In this document: positions 35,415-45,208 of the stretch, piece by piece
Layout: each line of letters begins with the position of its first letter
How positions within the stretch are numbered: position 1 is the stretch's first letter
Assembly: GCA_020696365.1 (NCBI GenBank)
Contig: JAEHCM010000002.1
Location: forward strand, 144,751 to 208,750
DNA length: 64,000 nucleotides
Direction of reading: 5' to 3'
Origin: Thermoplasmata archaeon
GTDB taxonomy: Archaea; Thermoplasmatota; Thermoplasmata; UBA10834
Program-made: the position numbers and the translations under genes
Notes under the pieces: generated by a model
Database searches by the model: none
Seen by the model: the letters and a program-made list of their open reading frames with translations, nothing else
What the model was told of the DNA's origin: nothing

Positions 35415-36344
35415 CTACGACTCACCCTCCTCCGAGAGTAGCTTCACGAACGCCTCCTCCAGGGTGGGTTCGACGGTCCTGAAATCCTTGATGACCAGCC
35501 CGCCCTCCTGCATCGTGATCATCACTCTCAGCCGAACTCGAGCGTCACATGTTATGGTCATACTGTCGCCTTTCGCGGCTACATCCTCGACGCCTTCGAT
35601 TTCCCGGATCCAGGATAGAGTCTTCTCGTTCAGACCAGTGCTCTGAATCCACAAGCGCGGCCTAATGTGGAGCCCGCCACTGATGTTATCGATCGTGTCT
35701 TCGGCAACAAGCCTACCGTTGTCTATTATCGCAACCCGGTGGCAGAGCGCCTGGACCTCTGAGAGGATATGCGATGAGAATATGATCGTGGCACCCTGCT
35801 CGTTCAGAGTCCTGAGCTTGTCTCTTACAGCTTTAACCCACCTTGCGTCTAGTCCTCCTGTGGGTTCGTCCAGCACGTATATGGAGGGGGTCCCTATCAT
35901 CGACTGTGCTAGGCCTAGCAACTGCGCCATCCCCTTGGAGAACGTGCCCACCTTCCTATTGGCGGCGCCCTCCAGGCCCACATCCCTGAGGAGCGAGGGT
36001 ACGACGGACTTATCGACATCGCGCAACTCGCAGAAGAAGTTCAACGTTTGGATCGGTGTGAGATTGTCATAGAATGATATGCGCTCGGGCAGGAACCCCA
36101 CATCCCTGCGCAGCTCCATTCCGCCTCCATTCACCAGCTTTCCGTTTATGAATGCCTCTCCGGAGGTGGGATGGAATAGACCCATTATCATCTTGATTGT
36201 AGTGCTCTTGCCTGCACCGTTTGGTCCCAGGAATCCATATATCTCACCCTTGCGGACCTTCATGCTGAGGGAGTCCACAGCCAGAACGTCCTTGAACCTC
36301 TTCGTGATGTTCCTGGTCTCTATCACAATAGACGAATCGTGCAT
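35415..36344 (-). CDS. ABC transporter ATP-binding protein (ABC-2 exporter)
   Basis: The 309-residue ATPase has Walker A GPNGAGKST near 40-48, a Q-loop region VGFLPERISFYDNLTP, the signature TFSKGMAQLLGLAQ, Walker B IYVLDEPTGGLD and the H-switch FSSHILSE. Residues after 220 form the extension typical of CcmA/NatA-type exporters. The signature is SKGMA rather than SGGQ, a frequent variant in this group. ATG 36344 follows AAGGGGTTG; the frame remains open to 36440 but without homology. It partners the adjacent permease. Confidence 0.92.
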   Translation of the reverse strand: MHDSSIVIETRNITKRFKDVLAVDSLSMKVRKGEIYGFLGPNGAGKSTTIKMIMGLFHPTSGEAFINGKLVNGGGMELRRDVGFLPERISFYDNLTPIQTLNFFCELRDVDKSVVPSLLRDVGLEGAANRKVGTFSKGMAQLLGLAQSMIGTPSIYVLDEPTGGLDARWVKAVRDKLRTLNEQGATIIFSSHILSEVQALCHRVAIIDNGRLVAEDTIDNISGGLHIRPRLWIQSTGLNEKTLSWIREIEGVEDVAAKGDSMTITCDARVRLRVMITMQEGGLVIKDFRTVEPTLEEAFVKLLSEEGES

Positions 36345-36678
36345 GTCAACCCCTTCGGTTTCCCATCTTCGACTCACAAGACAAGTCCACGCTCTTGTCC
36401 CTCGTGTCTGAGCGCGCTTCTCCCATTTCGGAGACATCATGGAGATACGGCTATTAATGCCTACCAGCGAGACGGTGGCTACCTTTACTTGGGGGGGAAG
36501 GCGGCTTGAAACTCTGAAGAAGAGTCGGGAGAATGCTCCCAGCCGCCAAAACGCGCCGATTAGATTTCTAACCGATACGCTCAGAATCGAATCCGACCTG
36601 CTCCACTTCTCATTCTCTGCGATACGCCACGCTGGCTTCCCTCGTGCGCATGACCCTCGCAGGACGGCGAACGGCAGA

Positions 36679-39600
36679 CTACTCGGATGGCCCCTGGCCC
36701 GACCTTCTCCTCATGGCATACATCAGGAATATCGCAATAGCGACGGCTGCACAGGCGACCGCGATACCTATCGGTAGCGCATAGTCGCTGAGGTCGTATC
36801 CGCCTCCGGACTTCACAGTGAATATCAGGTTCTGAGTTGCCGAATTCCCTGCTTCGTCGTAGATGCGTATCGAGATCACATGCTCCCCTGAGCTAAGGTT
36901 CAGAAGCTTAACCCACTCGTCACCACCGCATTCGATGTAGGTTTCGTCGTCGAGAGAGTACTCCACTCGGTCGACGCCGCTGCACGCGTCAGAACAGGTC
37001 CAGGAAATGTTGACATCGTCTGCTGTGAACTCAGTCCCGTCATCGACTGTCAGGGCAAGCTCAGGCGCGGTCTTGTCGATCTTGACCTCCAATGTCCGGA
37101 CATCTTCGACGTTCCCTTCGGTGTCGACGGAGTATCTCTCGATCGTGTGTATACCATCCTCGGAGATTACGAACGGCGTCGTGTATGTCTGCCAGTCATC
37201 GGATTCTAGCCGATAGGAGGTGTAGTCGACCTCATCGGACAAGCTCAGGATGGCGGATGTGCTGAAGCCCGAATCATCGTCGTCCGAGAGGGCGAGAACG
37301 GCTTCGTAATCCTCGGCCTTGAAATTGATGCATGGCATGCCATACGGCAATATGCCCATCCTGTTCCACTCGTCTGCCAGCCACTCGTGTGCGGTCTGAT
37401 CCTCAGACCAGGTGTACATGTCGAACGGTCCCTCGTACAGAATCTGGTTGGCATCGTAGTCGACCGAGATGAACTCCGGAGCGTCGGCCCACATCGGTTC
37501 AGCGTACTCGACGGTCATGGTTGACCAGAAATCCGATGTGTCTGCAATCAGGCTCGTCGTGTTGCCCGGATCATGGGCGAAGAACAGGACTTCCCCCTCT
37601 GGCCATTCGAAAGTCATGGTTTCGTTCTCCGACAGGTTCCACGCACCTGGAGTGTAGTCGTAAGGCATCGTCTCTCCGTACCAGTCGTTACCCGGATACG
37701 TGTTAAAGAATCCCATATCGACGTACGGGTCGAAATCAGATATCGAGTACTCCGGCGAGGATTCAACACAATCCTGCAGCATGGCCTGCCAGGTCCAGCA
37801 CGGCGTTCCGTCCTCGAGGGTCTCCGAAGCGGTCAGGGCGTAGCCCACGGCGGCCGTAAGCCATATCTCCGAATCATCCGGTCCGATCGTTGCGTTCAGG
37901 TACATATCCTCCATGTACCACTCGGTCGGCATGAACGCCTCATGCAGCCATCGAGTCATGAGCGCCTCCATACCCCAGCTGACCGTATCCATCTGGATGA
38001 CCACTTGGTCCGAGACCTTCACGGCATCCATAACGAAGTAGACGAACGTGAGGTCGTACTCGTACATGTTGAAGGTCGCCAACCTGTCGTTCGACGCTTC
38101 GTTGTTGAGCCACGACTGCCAATCGAGTTTCACACCGGCTCCGTTGCTAGCCCACCAGGTGTCGAAGTCGTCGAACTCCGAGTCGCTCAGTCCAAGGACG
38201 GATTTCGCACCGTCTCTGTCTAGTCCCACGGTCCCATTGAGGTCGATGAGCCAGCCATCGGACCATGCGAGGGGGCCCGGGCCCAACTTCTCCGCCGCCT
38301 CATCCCATGTCAGATAGTCCATGTGCCAGTTGATCTCGGCATTGCCTCCTCGGGCAAATCCGAGGAACGGAAGGAATTCGGGATTCTCGTTCATGTTCAC
38401 CTCCGGGATGTCGGTGGCGTTTACGGTCAATTGCATGAATGTGTTGACCTGCATATTGCCATACGGCGAGCCCTCCCACACGTAAAGATAAGGATATGAA
38501 TCGGTGACGGCGTACTCGTTTCCATAATTGAGAAGACGGTCTTCGTACCAGGGCCCGAGCGGGTGGGCGAACATGTCATACCAGTAGTAATCCACCCTCC
38601 TGTCTGTAACGGGGATCGTAATATTCACATCGAACCAAACCGAGTCCTCAGCCGTGTTGCCCGCCTCGTCGTACACTCTCACGTCGAGGAAGTAATTGCC
38701 ATCGGAGAGATCGTAAAAGACGACATACCCCTCATCGCATGGGACATAGTCTCCTCCGTCCAAAGAGCGTTCGCACTGCCAGACGCCGCTGAGGTCATCT
38801 GAGCATGATAATCCTATGATCACCGTGCCCGAGTTGAACTGGAATCCGTCCGACAGGTCAATGGTCATAGACGGCGACGTCCAGTCTATCCCCGTCCAAG
38901 CGGTCCTGTTGGCCTCACGGTTTCCGCTGTCATCGACAGAGTAGAACACAACAATGTGGTTGCCCTCCTCCGATATCTCGAACTCCTCCGTGTACGTCTG
39001 CCACTCACCGCCGTCCACGGAGTAGTACGTGGCTTCGACGTCCCCATAGTCATCATGGGCTTCCAGCTCAACGGTCACGGCCGAAGTGAACCAGCTGTTA
39101 TCACCCAATACCCCGGATAGGGTCACGGTCGTTATCGGGGCAATCGTGTCATCAAAGATGCTGACCGCCTCGAGCTCGACGGTAACGTTGGACACGTACC
39201 ATCCGTTGTCACCCTCAGTGCCAGTCACTTCCGCATAGGTCGTCAAGAGACATGACTCGTCTGGGGGCACATAGCCGGCTGGCGTCAGGTCGAAATATAG
39301 GGGGTTGCCGCCCCAGCACGCGTCGATGCTCCGTCCCGGGTTGGTCGCCCAGTCGCCCCATCCCGTGAAGGTGTCAGTCCTCCAGACATAGGTTTGTCCG
39401 ACGTAATCAAATATTATGTTCCCGACATCCAAGTAGTGTATTCTCTGACAGTTGTCCACATACTCCTTCCTCAGATCCACGTCTAACTCCTGCACCGATT
39501 GGGTGAAGTTCTCTTCGTATGCGACACTGGTGTACCTGTTATCGTTCCAGCCACCCCATGACACCTTCGAGTGGCAGAACAGCGCGTAGCTGGGATCAGG

Positions 39601-41076
39601 ATCGTATGCCCAATACCATATGACCGTATCGTACGCATAGCTGTAGACATAGGCACCGAGCGCGGGCTCGGTCATTATCCTGTAATTGATCTGTACGCCG
39701 ATCTTCGCCCATTCGCTCTCCAGGTACACGGCTATGTCTTTCTCTTCAGGATACTCCTGTCTGATCGCCATGTCGTATATCAACGGCGTCCCTTCGGCGA
39801 CGAGGCCTTCCTGGACCGCGTAGCTGTCCGCGGTGCAGACCCTCACGTCGGGAGAAGAGTTTGTGTATCTGTACCCGCCCGCCTCCAGGAGGGACTCTGC
39901 GGCAGAGAGGTCGTAATCGTATATCTCCTCCGCCGTTGGTTGATAGTGCCAATCCTCGCTGATCGGCGATATCAGGGTCGAGCCGGGCACACCCAAACCA
40001 AGGTAGAAGTTGTCGTTGATGTACGCCTTGTCTGTGGCCATCGTCATAGCCTGCCTTATGATCGGGTCGAGCCTTGACGGGTTCGGCCCTGCGTTGGCAT
40101 GATTGATGAAAACACCGGTCCAGTACTGATCGCATTTCGGCCCATCATAGGTCTCGACGTTTTGAAGAACACCGGTATCTACTCTTTCCTTCAGAACAGT
40201 GTACTCACGAGGCGGAAACTGCGCAACGTCCAATTCGCCCAACTCCAGCGCCAACGCCATCGCCGTAGCGTCGTCGAAGAAGCGCATCTCGAGCTTATCG
40301 AACTTCACTACCTCCAGCATGTCTTGTGTCCAGTGATAATACGGGTTCCTGACGAGCGTAAGCTTGTCGCCTTGAAGGAACTCGGCGTATATGTTCTCCG
40401 TCGCCATGAACGGCCCAGTACCGATTATCGGCGGGTCGGAGTCGTCGAACACACCGTCCCAGTTGAAGCTGATGTCCGCCGGCGACCAGGTTCCCAGCTT
40501 GTGCTCGGGCAGAATAGGCATGAACAAGGATGATCCGAAGGCAACAGGCATCGGCTCGCCGGTCATCCTGTCGTAGAAGTGTACCAAGACAGTGTAGTCG
40601 TCTATCTTCTCTGCGTAGTCGATGAAATACGCATATGGCAGGTAGGCCCACATCGTCGAGTAGTATTCGGCATTCAGGTTGAGAGTGAAAGTGACGTCAT
40701 CTGCCGTGAATGGTTCTCCGTCGTGCCAGTAGGCGTTACGCGTGAGATTGTAGCCCCAAACGGATCCATACGGCTCGAAGTCCTCTGCTATTCCGCAACC
40801 CAGCGCGAGGTTCGGAGCAGACTTGAGGTCATCATCTACCGATTGAAGGCAATCATAGACGAGCCCATAGAATACATACGATGCATCCACCAAACCGACA
40901 TTTGGATTCATGCTGTCAACCTTCTGCATGAAACCCATTCTGAGTACGGTTTCGCCAGAAGTCTCGCCCTCAGACGAATCGGCTACAAATACAGTTCCGA
41001 TGATTGTCGTGGCGACGACGATCGCAAGAATCACCGACAGAGGTGACGACCTACCGTCCGCACAATATATTCTCAT
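36679..41076 (-). CDS. Giant secreted solute-binding protein with Ig-like domains and C-terminal anchor
   Basis: The 1465-residue surface protein has a signal segment (14-32) and then a family 5 peptide-binding domain (about 40-580: VLRMGFMQKVDSMNPN, NAYWHDGEPFTADDVTFTLN, IIRQAMTMATDKAYIND, ESLLEAGGY). Two or more beta modules of the OmpL47/Ig type follow (SVDGGEWQTYTEEFEISEEG near 715, again near 1315, each with VYDEAGN/SVD(D/T)xGN ends). Between them (about 830-1250) lies a second, poorly recognised region. A transmembrane helix (about 1433-1453) and RRRSGQGPSE end anchor it. It likely captures oligopeptides outside the cell. Ribosome site GGAGGAT precedes ATG 41076. No dpp/opp permease is adjacent. 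Confidence 0.88.
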   Translation of the reverse strand: MRIYCADGRSSPLSVILAIVVATTIIGTVFVADSSEGETSGETVLRMGFMQKVDSMNPNVGLVDASYVFYGLVYDCLQSVDDDLKSAPNLALGCGIAEDFEPYGSVWGYNLTRNAYWHDGEPFTADDVTFTLNLNAEYYSTMWAYLPYAYFIDYAEKIDDYTVLVHFYDRMTGEPMPVAFGSSLFMPILPEHKLGTWSPADISFNWDGVFDDSDPPIIGTGPFMATENIYAEFLQGDKLTLVRNPYYHWTQDMLEVVKFDKLEMRFFDDATAMALALELGELDVAQFPPREYTVLKERVDTGVLQNVETYDGPKCDQYWTGVFINHANAGPNPSRLDPIIRQAMTMATDKAYINDNFYLGLGVPGSTLISPISEDWHYQPTAEEIYDYDLSAAESLLEAGGYRYTNSSPDVRVCTADSYAVQEGLVAEGTPLIYDMAIRQEYPEEKDIAVYLESEWAKIGVQINYRIMTEPALGAYVYSYAYDTVIWYWAYDPDPSYALFCHSKVSWGGWNDNRYTSVAYEENFTQSVQELDVDLRKEYVDNCQRIHYLDVGNIIFDYVGQTYVWRTDTFTGWGDWATNPGRSIDACWGGNPLYFDLTPAGYVPPDESCLLTTYAEVTGTEGDNGWYVSNVTVELEAVSIFDDTIAPITTVTLSGVLGDNSWFTSAVTVELEAHDDYGDVEATYYSVDGGEWQTYTEEFEISEEGNHIVVFYSVDDSGNREANRTAWTGIDWTSPSMTIDLSDGFQFNSGTVIIGLSCSDDLSGVWQCERSLDGGDYVPCDEGYVVFYDLSDGNYFLDVRVYDEAGNTAEDSVWFDVNITIPVTDRRVDYYWYDMFAHPLGPWYEDRLLNYGNEYAVTDSYPYLYVWEGSPYGNMQVNTFMQLTVNATDIPEVNMNENPEFLPFLGFARGGNAEINWHMDYLTWDEAAEKLGPGPLAWSDGWLIDLNGTVGLDRDGAKSVLGLSDSEFDDFDTWWASNGAGVKLDWQSWLNNEASNDRLATFNMYEYDLTFVYFVMDAVKVSDQVVIQMDTVSWGMEALMTRWLHEAFMPTEWYMEDMYLNATIGPDDSEIWLTAAVGYALTASETLEDGTPCWTWQAMLQDCVESSPEYSISDFDPYVDMGFFNTYPGNDWYGETMPYDYTPGAWNLSENETMTFEWPEGEVLFFAHDPGNTTSLIADTSDFWSTMTVEYAEPMWADAPEFISVDYDANQILYEGPFDMYTWSEDQTAHEWLADEWNRMGILPYGMPCINFKAEDYEAVLALSDDDDSGFSTSAILSLSDEVDYTSYRLESDDWQTYTTPFVISEDGIHTIERYSVDTEGNVEDVRTLEVKIDKTAPELALTVDDGTEFTADDVNISWTCSDACSGVDRVEYSLDDETYIECGGDEWVKLLNLSSGEHVISIRIYDEAGNSATQNLIFTVKSGGGYDLSDYALPIGIAVACAAVAIAIFLMYAMRRRSGQGPSE

Positions 41077-41117
41077 ACGAAATCCTCCATGACCGAGCTG
41101 TTTCGAACCCGATTGAA

Positions 41118-41128
41118 TTTTGTATAAA
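41118..41128 (-). promoter_or_regulatory. TATA box for the giant solute-binding protein gene
   Basis: On the minus strand tttatacaaaa lies about 45 bases before ATG 41076, leaving room for the GGAGGAT ribosome site. An AT run at 41135-41147 (gatatatatttg) could serve the divergent gene. Confidence 0.5.
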
Positions 41129-41232
41129 CATCTTGGATATATATTTGTTGGGCCAGTGTGGGTTTTTCAGTCAACGGAACCAGAAGAGATATTACTAGGG
41201 AATATCGTTCACATCACAGTGGAGGAAATGGC

Positions 41233-41619
41233 GTGAACCGAGACGTTGAGATCGACGCCGAGAGGCTAGGCGTCGATTCGCATGACATTGCCAGGATGAG
41301 GAAGTCTCGTGCCAGACAGAGAATCCTCTTTGCGGTTGTTGGGGCATTGGCTGTCGTGCTCTCGTTCGTCGCCGGAGCTATCACCCGAAACCTCTTGCCG
41401 AGAAGCTTGGTGGGCTATCCTTACGCAATTGGAGCATCCATCCCCGTCTCAGGAATCGTTGTCGCGTCGTCCACTTCGAATCGCCGATTCGTCGCGTTCG
41501 TGATCACGCTGTTGGGCGTTGTATCGTTCACTCTGGGAGTCCTGCTCACCGAAGGGGAGATACAAGCGGTTGAGCCATCACTTGGCGTCGCCCCGGAGTA
41601 TGGCGTATATCACTCTTGA
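41233..41619 (+). CDS. Small integral membrane protein, 128 residues
   Basis: The protein has a charged cytoplasmic N-terminus (about 1-35, VNRDVEIDAERLGVDSHDI) followed by three hydrophobic segments (about 36-55, 64-84 and 90-110). No family was recognised. GTG 41233 with ribosome site GGAGGAAAT was chosen over an upstream ATG at 41158. It is divergent from the giant solute-binding protein gene and convergent with the papain-like protease gene. Confidence 0.65.
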   Translation: MNRDVEIDAERLGVDSHDIARMRKSRARQRILFAVVGALAVVLSFVAGAITRNLLPRSLVGYPYAIGASIPVSGIVVASSTSNRRFVAFVITLLGVVSFTLGVLLTEGEIQAVEPSLGVAPEYGVYHS

Positions 41620-41762
41620 CTAGGCGAACCCCTCATGAAGGTCCTCAAATACTCGGCCCATCCCGCCCTCATGAACTCGTCAAGGGTAGGCATCATTCGC
41701 CTCGCGCCCATTAGCGAATATGGACATGGAGACCGGGGCACAGACTAAACTCGTAATCCGCG

Positions 41763-44588
41763 TCAACCCCGGACGCGTCGCCTGCGCCCTGTTATGACGA
41801 ACACGAACACGACCGCCAACACAGGGACGATCACGAGTGGAAACTCCGGAATCGGCTCCCCGGTCACCATCACCTCCACTGTCGCCGTCGAGGTCAGGTC
41901 GTTGGAGTCCCTGACCTCCACAGTGACTGCATATGACCCGGGAACGGGATACGCATGGCTCGATTCCAGGTCGTCCGACCACTCCGTGTCCCACTCACCA
42001 TCGCTCTCCCAGTCCCATCTTGCTTCCAGAGCCTCGAAGGCGGTCTCGGCATCAACCGAGGAGGACGCATCGAAGGCGATGGTCTCTCCGGTAACGGCCG
42101 TGCCTGAGTAGACAGCCACCAGCGCGACCGGCGGAGTGTTCACGAGCAGGGCAGCTGTGGCGCTGCTCCAGTCATCTAAGAGATAGTGCTCTGCATCGTC
42201 CGTTGCCGTCGCGACGACCTCGTACGCGGTCTCGCTGCCGAGGGGACAGGTGTACTCGAGTGAGAACAAGGTGGTCAAACCAGGATCAGTAGCATCCGTC
42301 TCGCATAGCACGACCCCTAGGGCGGGGAGCTCCACAGAAACAGTCACTGAGTCGCCTTCGACGTCCGAAACGCTCACTTCGAACCGCACGACGGAGCCCG
42401 GCTCGTAGTGACTCTCGGCGGGATCCACCTCCAACGAGTGTATAGTGGGCCTATAATTCGCATCGTCTACCTCGACCTCCGCTGTTCTGCCTATGCTGTT
42501 CGAGTACTCGTCTTCCATCGTGACGGACAACGTGTACTGCCCAGGCTCCTCGTAGACGTGCGATGCGGAGTATCCATCATCGGCGTTGCCCGGATCCATG
42601 GGCGAGTCGTCACCCCAGTCGAACCAGAATTCAAGCTCGGATGACATCAGGTTGTGAATGTCGAACGGTGTGACCAGAATCGGCGTTCCGCAGTTCGCGG
42701 TGTATGACGCCTCCAACGAGAAACCTAGGAGTGGGGCGGAGACACGGATGGAATCCAGCCAAGCGGTGTCCTCGAGCTCGCTGACGCTAGAATCCTTCGA
42801 ATAGCTCCAGATGAGGGTATGGACGCCATCCTCGACGTCGTAGGTTCTCTCAGACCAATCCCGATCGCCGCTTATGGATTCGCTCACGCCTGCCTCTGGA
42901 ATCTCGAAGCGGAGGACATCACTTCCCGATTGAGAGGACACCCTCCACATGAAGGACACCTGTGCTGGACCGAAGACTGAAATGGCGATCGGGGTGGCCT
43001 CGCCGTCGCCCACATCGCCGCTCTGAATGGAATCACCATCCCCGGCGGTGGCGTGGTTCACGCCGACCCATTGGACCTCGCCCATCGCCACGAAGGAGAG
43101 GAGCGCGCTATCTAGAGCCTCCGAAGCTGAGACCGGGTCGTGCTGCGGCAACGTGACGCTCACGCTCCCAGGAGTTGCCTTTGGGACATCCTCGGACTGC
43201 GCAGAAGTGCGAGCCGCCGCGCCCGGGACGTAACCCCAGGTGTGATGCTCCATCTTGAACGATGAAATGACCCCCTTGAACGTCGAGCGGCCGACAACCA
43301 GGAAGAACGACCCGGCAGAGTCGTAGTAGTCGTCGGAGAACTCGGAGACGTCGAGACACATATACGTCGGAAAACGCTGCGAGGCGCTTCTGTCATTCAA
43401 GAAGAACGGAATCTTCGATCCGATGGGGGACTCGACGGGACCCAGCCCAACCTCGATATCCGCGTTTCTCGCAGGTGCATCGTTGAAATGCCACACCGCC
43501 ACCAGCTCCGGTGAGTAATCCGGAATGTCAGTGATGTAGTTCAATAACTGCCTATCCATATCCCCAAACTCAAGCAGCGCCTCGTACGTGAGCCAATAGA
43601 ATCCCCCGTCCCCCCATTCAGCACCCCAGGAGTTAACCACCCTGAATGCGCCCACTTCTCCATCGTCAGCGACCGAGTCATCAAACCCTACAATCGTCTG
43701 AGCGTGGTTGAGAATGTTGGACGAATACTCGGCGGCCGAGAGGATGAGGTTGCCGTCCGCGAAGCCAGAGAGGAACTGTAGCGCGTCCAATCCGAAGGTC
43801 ACGAGCGTACCCTCGGAGACGAGGACCTTGATCTCGTCTACTGTGGCAGAGCCGGCGTAGGGAATGTAGAACACCTCGTCGGCCCTGTGCTCTGGAGCTT
43901 CCCTGAAGGCAGAGGGTGAGCCCCAATCGAGGGCTTCCGAATCGTCATAGGGCATTGTGGCCATTGTCGCCACGCCCCAATCCCTCACGACGAACATGTT
44001 CTCGTCCGTCCACGAACCAGAATCGCGTCCGCCGTTGGCTCTACTGTAAGTCCATGCTGGAGACATGAGCTGGCCGGGGACACCAGAACTCGCCTCCATC
44101 CATCCCAAGTCAGTCGCCTCTGCGAAACCATAGGCATAGTACGTCGCAGCCCATGCAGCGCACGACGGCTGGGAAGCCTGGTTGCCAACTGCCGGGAATG
44201 TCGGTTCAGTCGAGAGGTCGAACGATGACGGAATCGATTCCATGTCGGCCTCAACGGAATCGAGCACGTTCAGGCTGCCGACCATAGACTGCCACCCCTC
44301 GCTCGAAGGCGGGGCGAGTCCGGTCCCGTGTTCGCCAATCATCGTGTTATAGTCGAGCGAAGGGTCGTAAACACCAAACCTAGCGCTCAAGTCTACCATC
44401 TCAGCCGTTGTGAGAGAATGATACGAATACCTGATTCCAGGGGAAAGGGCGTTGTCTGGCGAACTGGCATCGCCCAATGAAGCTAATCCTGATGCTGCAA
44501 CGGCAACCGACACGAGCGACAGAAGCATCATGCCGGCGACAAGAGAGTTTATCGTCGGAGCATAACGTGTTGTCATGATGGGAATCAA
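41763..44588 (-). CDS. Secreted papain-like (C1) cysteine protease with PKD domains and PEF-CTERM-like tail
   Basis: The 941-residue precursor has a signal peptide (about 12-32) and a pro-region. The C1 protease domain follows, with oxyanion Q137, nucleophile C143 (NQASQPSCAAWAATYY), H295 (NHAQTIVGFDD) and N319 (VVNSWGAEWGDGGFYWLTYE). A linker beta domain and two or three PKD-type domains come next (WFDWGDDSPMDPG; FDASSSVDAETAFEA; SSHAYPVPGSYAVTVEV). The end IPEFPLVIVPVLAVVFVFVI plus RRRRVRG has the PEF-CTERM sorting-signal layout used by archaeosortase C. It should digest protein outside the cell while held at the surface. Confidence 0.9.
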   Translation of the reverse strand: MIPIMTTRYAPTINSLVAGMMLLSLVSVAVAASGLASLGDASSPDNALSPGIRYSYHSLTTAEMVDLSARFGVYDPSLDYNTMIGEHGTGLAPPSSEGWQSMVGSLNVLDSVEADMESIPSSFDLSTEPTFPAVGNQASQPSCAAWAATYYAYGFAEATDLGWMEASSGVPGQLMSPAWTYSRANGGRDSGSWTDENMFVVRDWGVATMATMPYDDSEALDWGSPSAFREAPEHRADEVFYIPYAGSATVDEIKVLVSEGTLVTFGLDALQFLSGFADGNLILSAAEYSSNILNHAQTIVGFDDSVADDGEVGAFRVVNSWGAEWGDGGFYWLTYEALLEFGDMDRQLLNYITDIPDYSPELVAVWHFNDAPARNADIEVGLGPVESPIGSKIPFFLNDRSASQRFPTYMCLDVSEFSDDYYDSAGSFFLVVGRSTFKGVISSFKMEHHTWGYVPGAAARTSAQSEDVPKATPGSVSVTLPQHDPVSASEALDSALLSFVAMGEVQWVGVNHATAGDGDSIQSGDVGDGEATPIAISVFGPAQVSFMWRVSSQSGSDVLRFEIPEAGVSESISGDRDWSERTYDVEDGVHTLIWSYSKDSSVSELEDTAWLDSIRVSAPLLGFSLEASYTANCGTPILVTPFDIHNLMSSELEFWFDWGDDSPMDPGNADDGYSASHVYEEPGQYTLSVTMEDEYSNSIGRTAEVEVDDANYRPTIHSLEVDPAESHYEPGSVVRFEVSVSDVEGDSVTVSVELPALGVVLCETDATDPGLTTLFSLEYTCPLGSETAYEVVATATDDAEHYLLDDWSSATAALLVNTPPVALVAVYSGTAVTGETIAFDASSSVDAETAFEALEARWDWESDGEWDTEWSDDLESSHAYPVPGSYAVTVEVRDSNDLTSTATVEVMVTGEPIPEFPLVIVPVLAVVFVFVITGRRRRVRG

Positions 44589-44688
44589 GGATGGCGGTAC
44601 TGACGAACTACGCTTTCACCTTTTCCCCAAGAACACGCATCAGGAAGAAATGTATTTATCAGACAACTGGTTTCTTCGCCCGTTGTAG

Positions 44689-44801
44689 GCAGGTGTAATC
44701 TAGTCTGGTTAGGATTTTGGCCTTCCAACTCCTCCATTAGAGGGATTAAAGATGGAGAGGGATGAAAGCCAACGGCCCGGGTTCAAATCCCGGCACCTGC
44801 A
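44689..44801 (+). tRNA. tRNA-Gly (anticodon TCC) with 39-nt intron
   Basis: Acceptor GCAGGTG pairs with CACCTGC, followed by discriminator A. The anticodon stem TTGGC/GCCAA (44717-44721 and 44768-44772) and loop CTTCCAA appear only after removing 44728-44766, an intron at the canonical 37/38 position. The intron carries a CTCCAT/ATGGAG stem. The T-arm is CCGGG-TTCAAAT-CCCGG. CCA is not encoded. Confidence 0.88.
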
Positions 44802-44992
44802 CCTTCTATCCCACGAGCCAGGTCTGGTACGCGCCACCGTTACGTGACGGCACGAGACTTCCTACAACTCCTCTCCAAAGTCGGAAGCATGTGCTAGGGC
44901 GACTGCCGCGTCGAATCTCCTCGACTCCACAAGGGCGAGGGATTGGACGTAGCAATGTGGGCGGAAGCTCAGCTTAGCTCTGTGGTCCATGC

Positions 44993-45208
44993 TCACTCAC
45001 ACGTCTCGGGGACAAGCTCTAGCTCGGAACAAAGACTCCTGTCAATCTCCCTGAGTTCATCCAGTAGATCGATGATGCCCCGGGCATCTTCTCCTCGAGC
45101 CTTTTTCTCGTCGGCCAGACACTCAAGATCCCGAACCGTGTGATTGCGAACCCACTTGATAGCCTCAGCATTCCGCACCGCGGCCCGCACAGCCTTCCTG
45201 TTCAGCAT
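44993..45208 (-). CDS. Small hypothetical protein, 71 residues
   Basis: The product is highly charged and predicted helical (AVRNAEAIKWVRNHTVRDLE, then GIIDLLDELREIDRSLCSEL). No family is recognised. A TATA element (cttatatatt on the minus strand, about 45271-45280) and an inverted repeat at 45232-45246 lie upstream, which supports a real, perhaps regulated gene. Confidence 0.5.
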   Translation of the reverse strand: MLNRKAVRAAVRNAEAIKWVRNHTVRDLECLADEKKARGEDARGIIDLLDELREIDRSLCSELELVPETCE

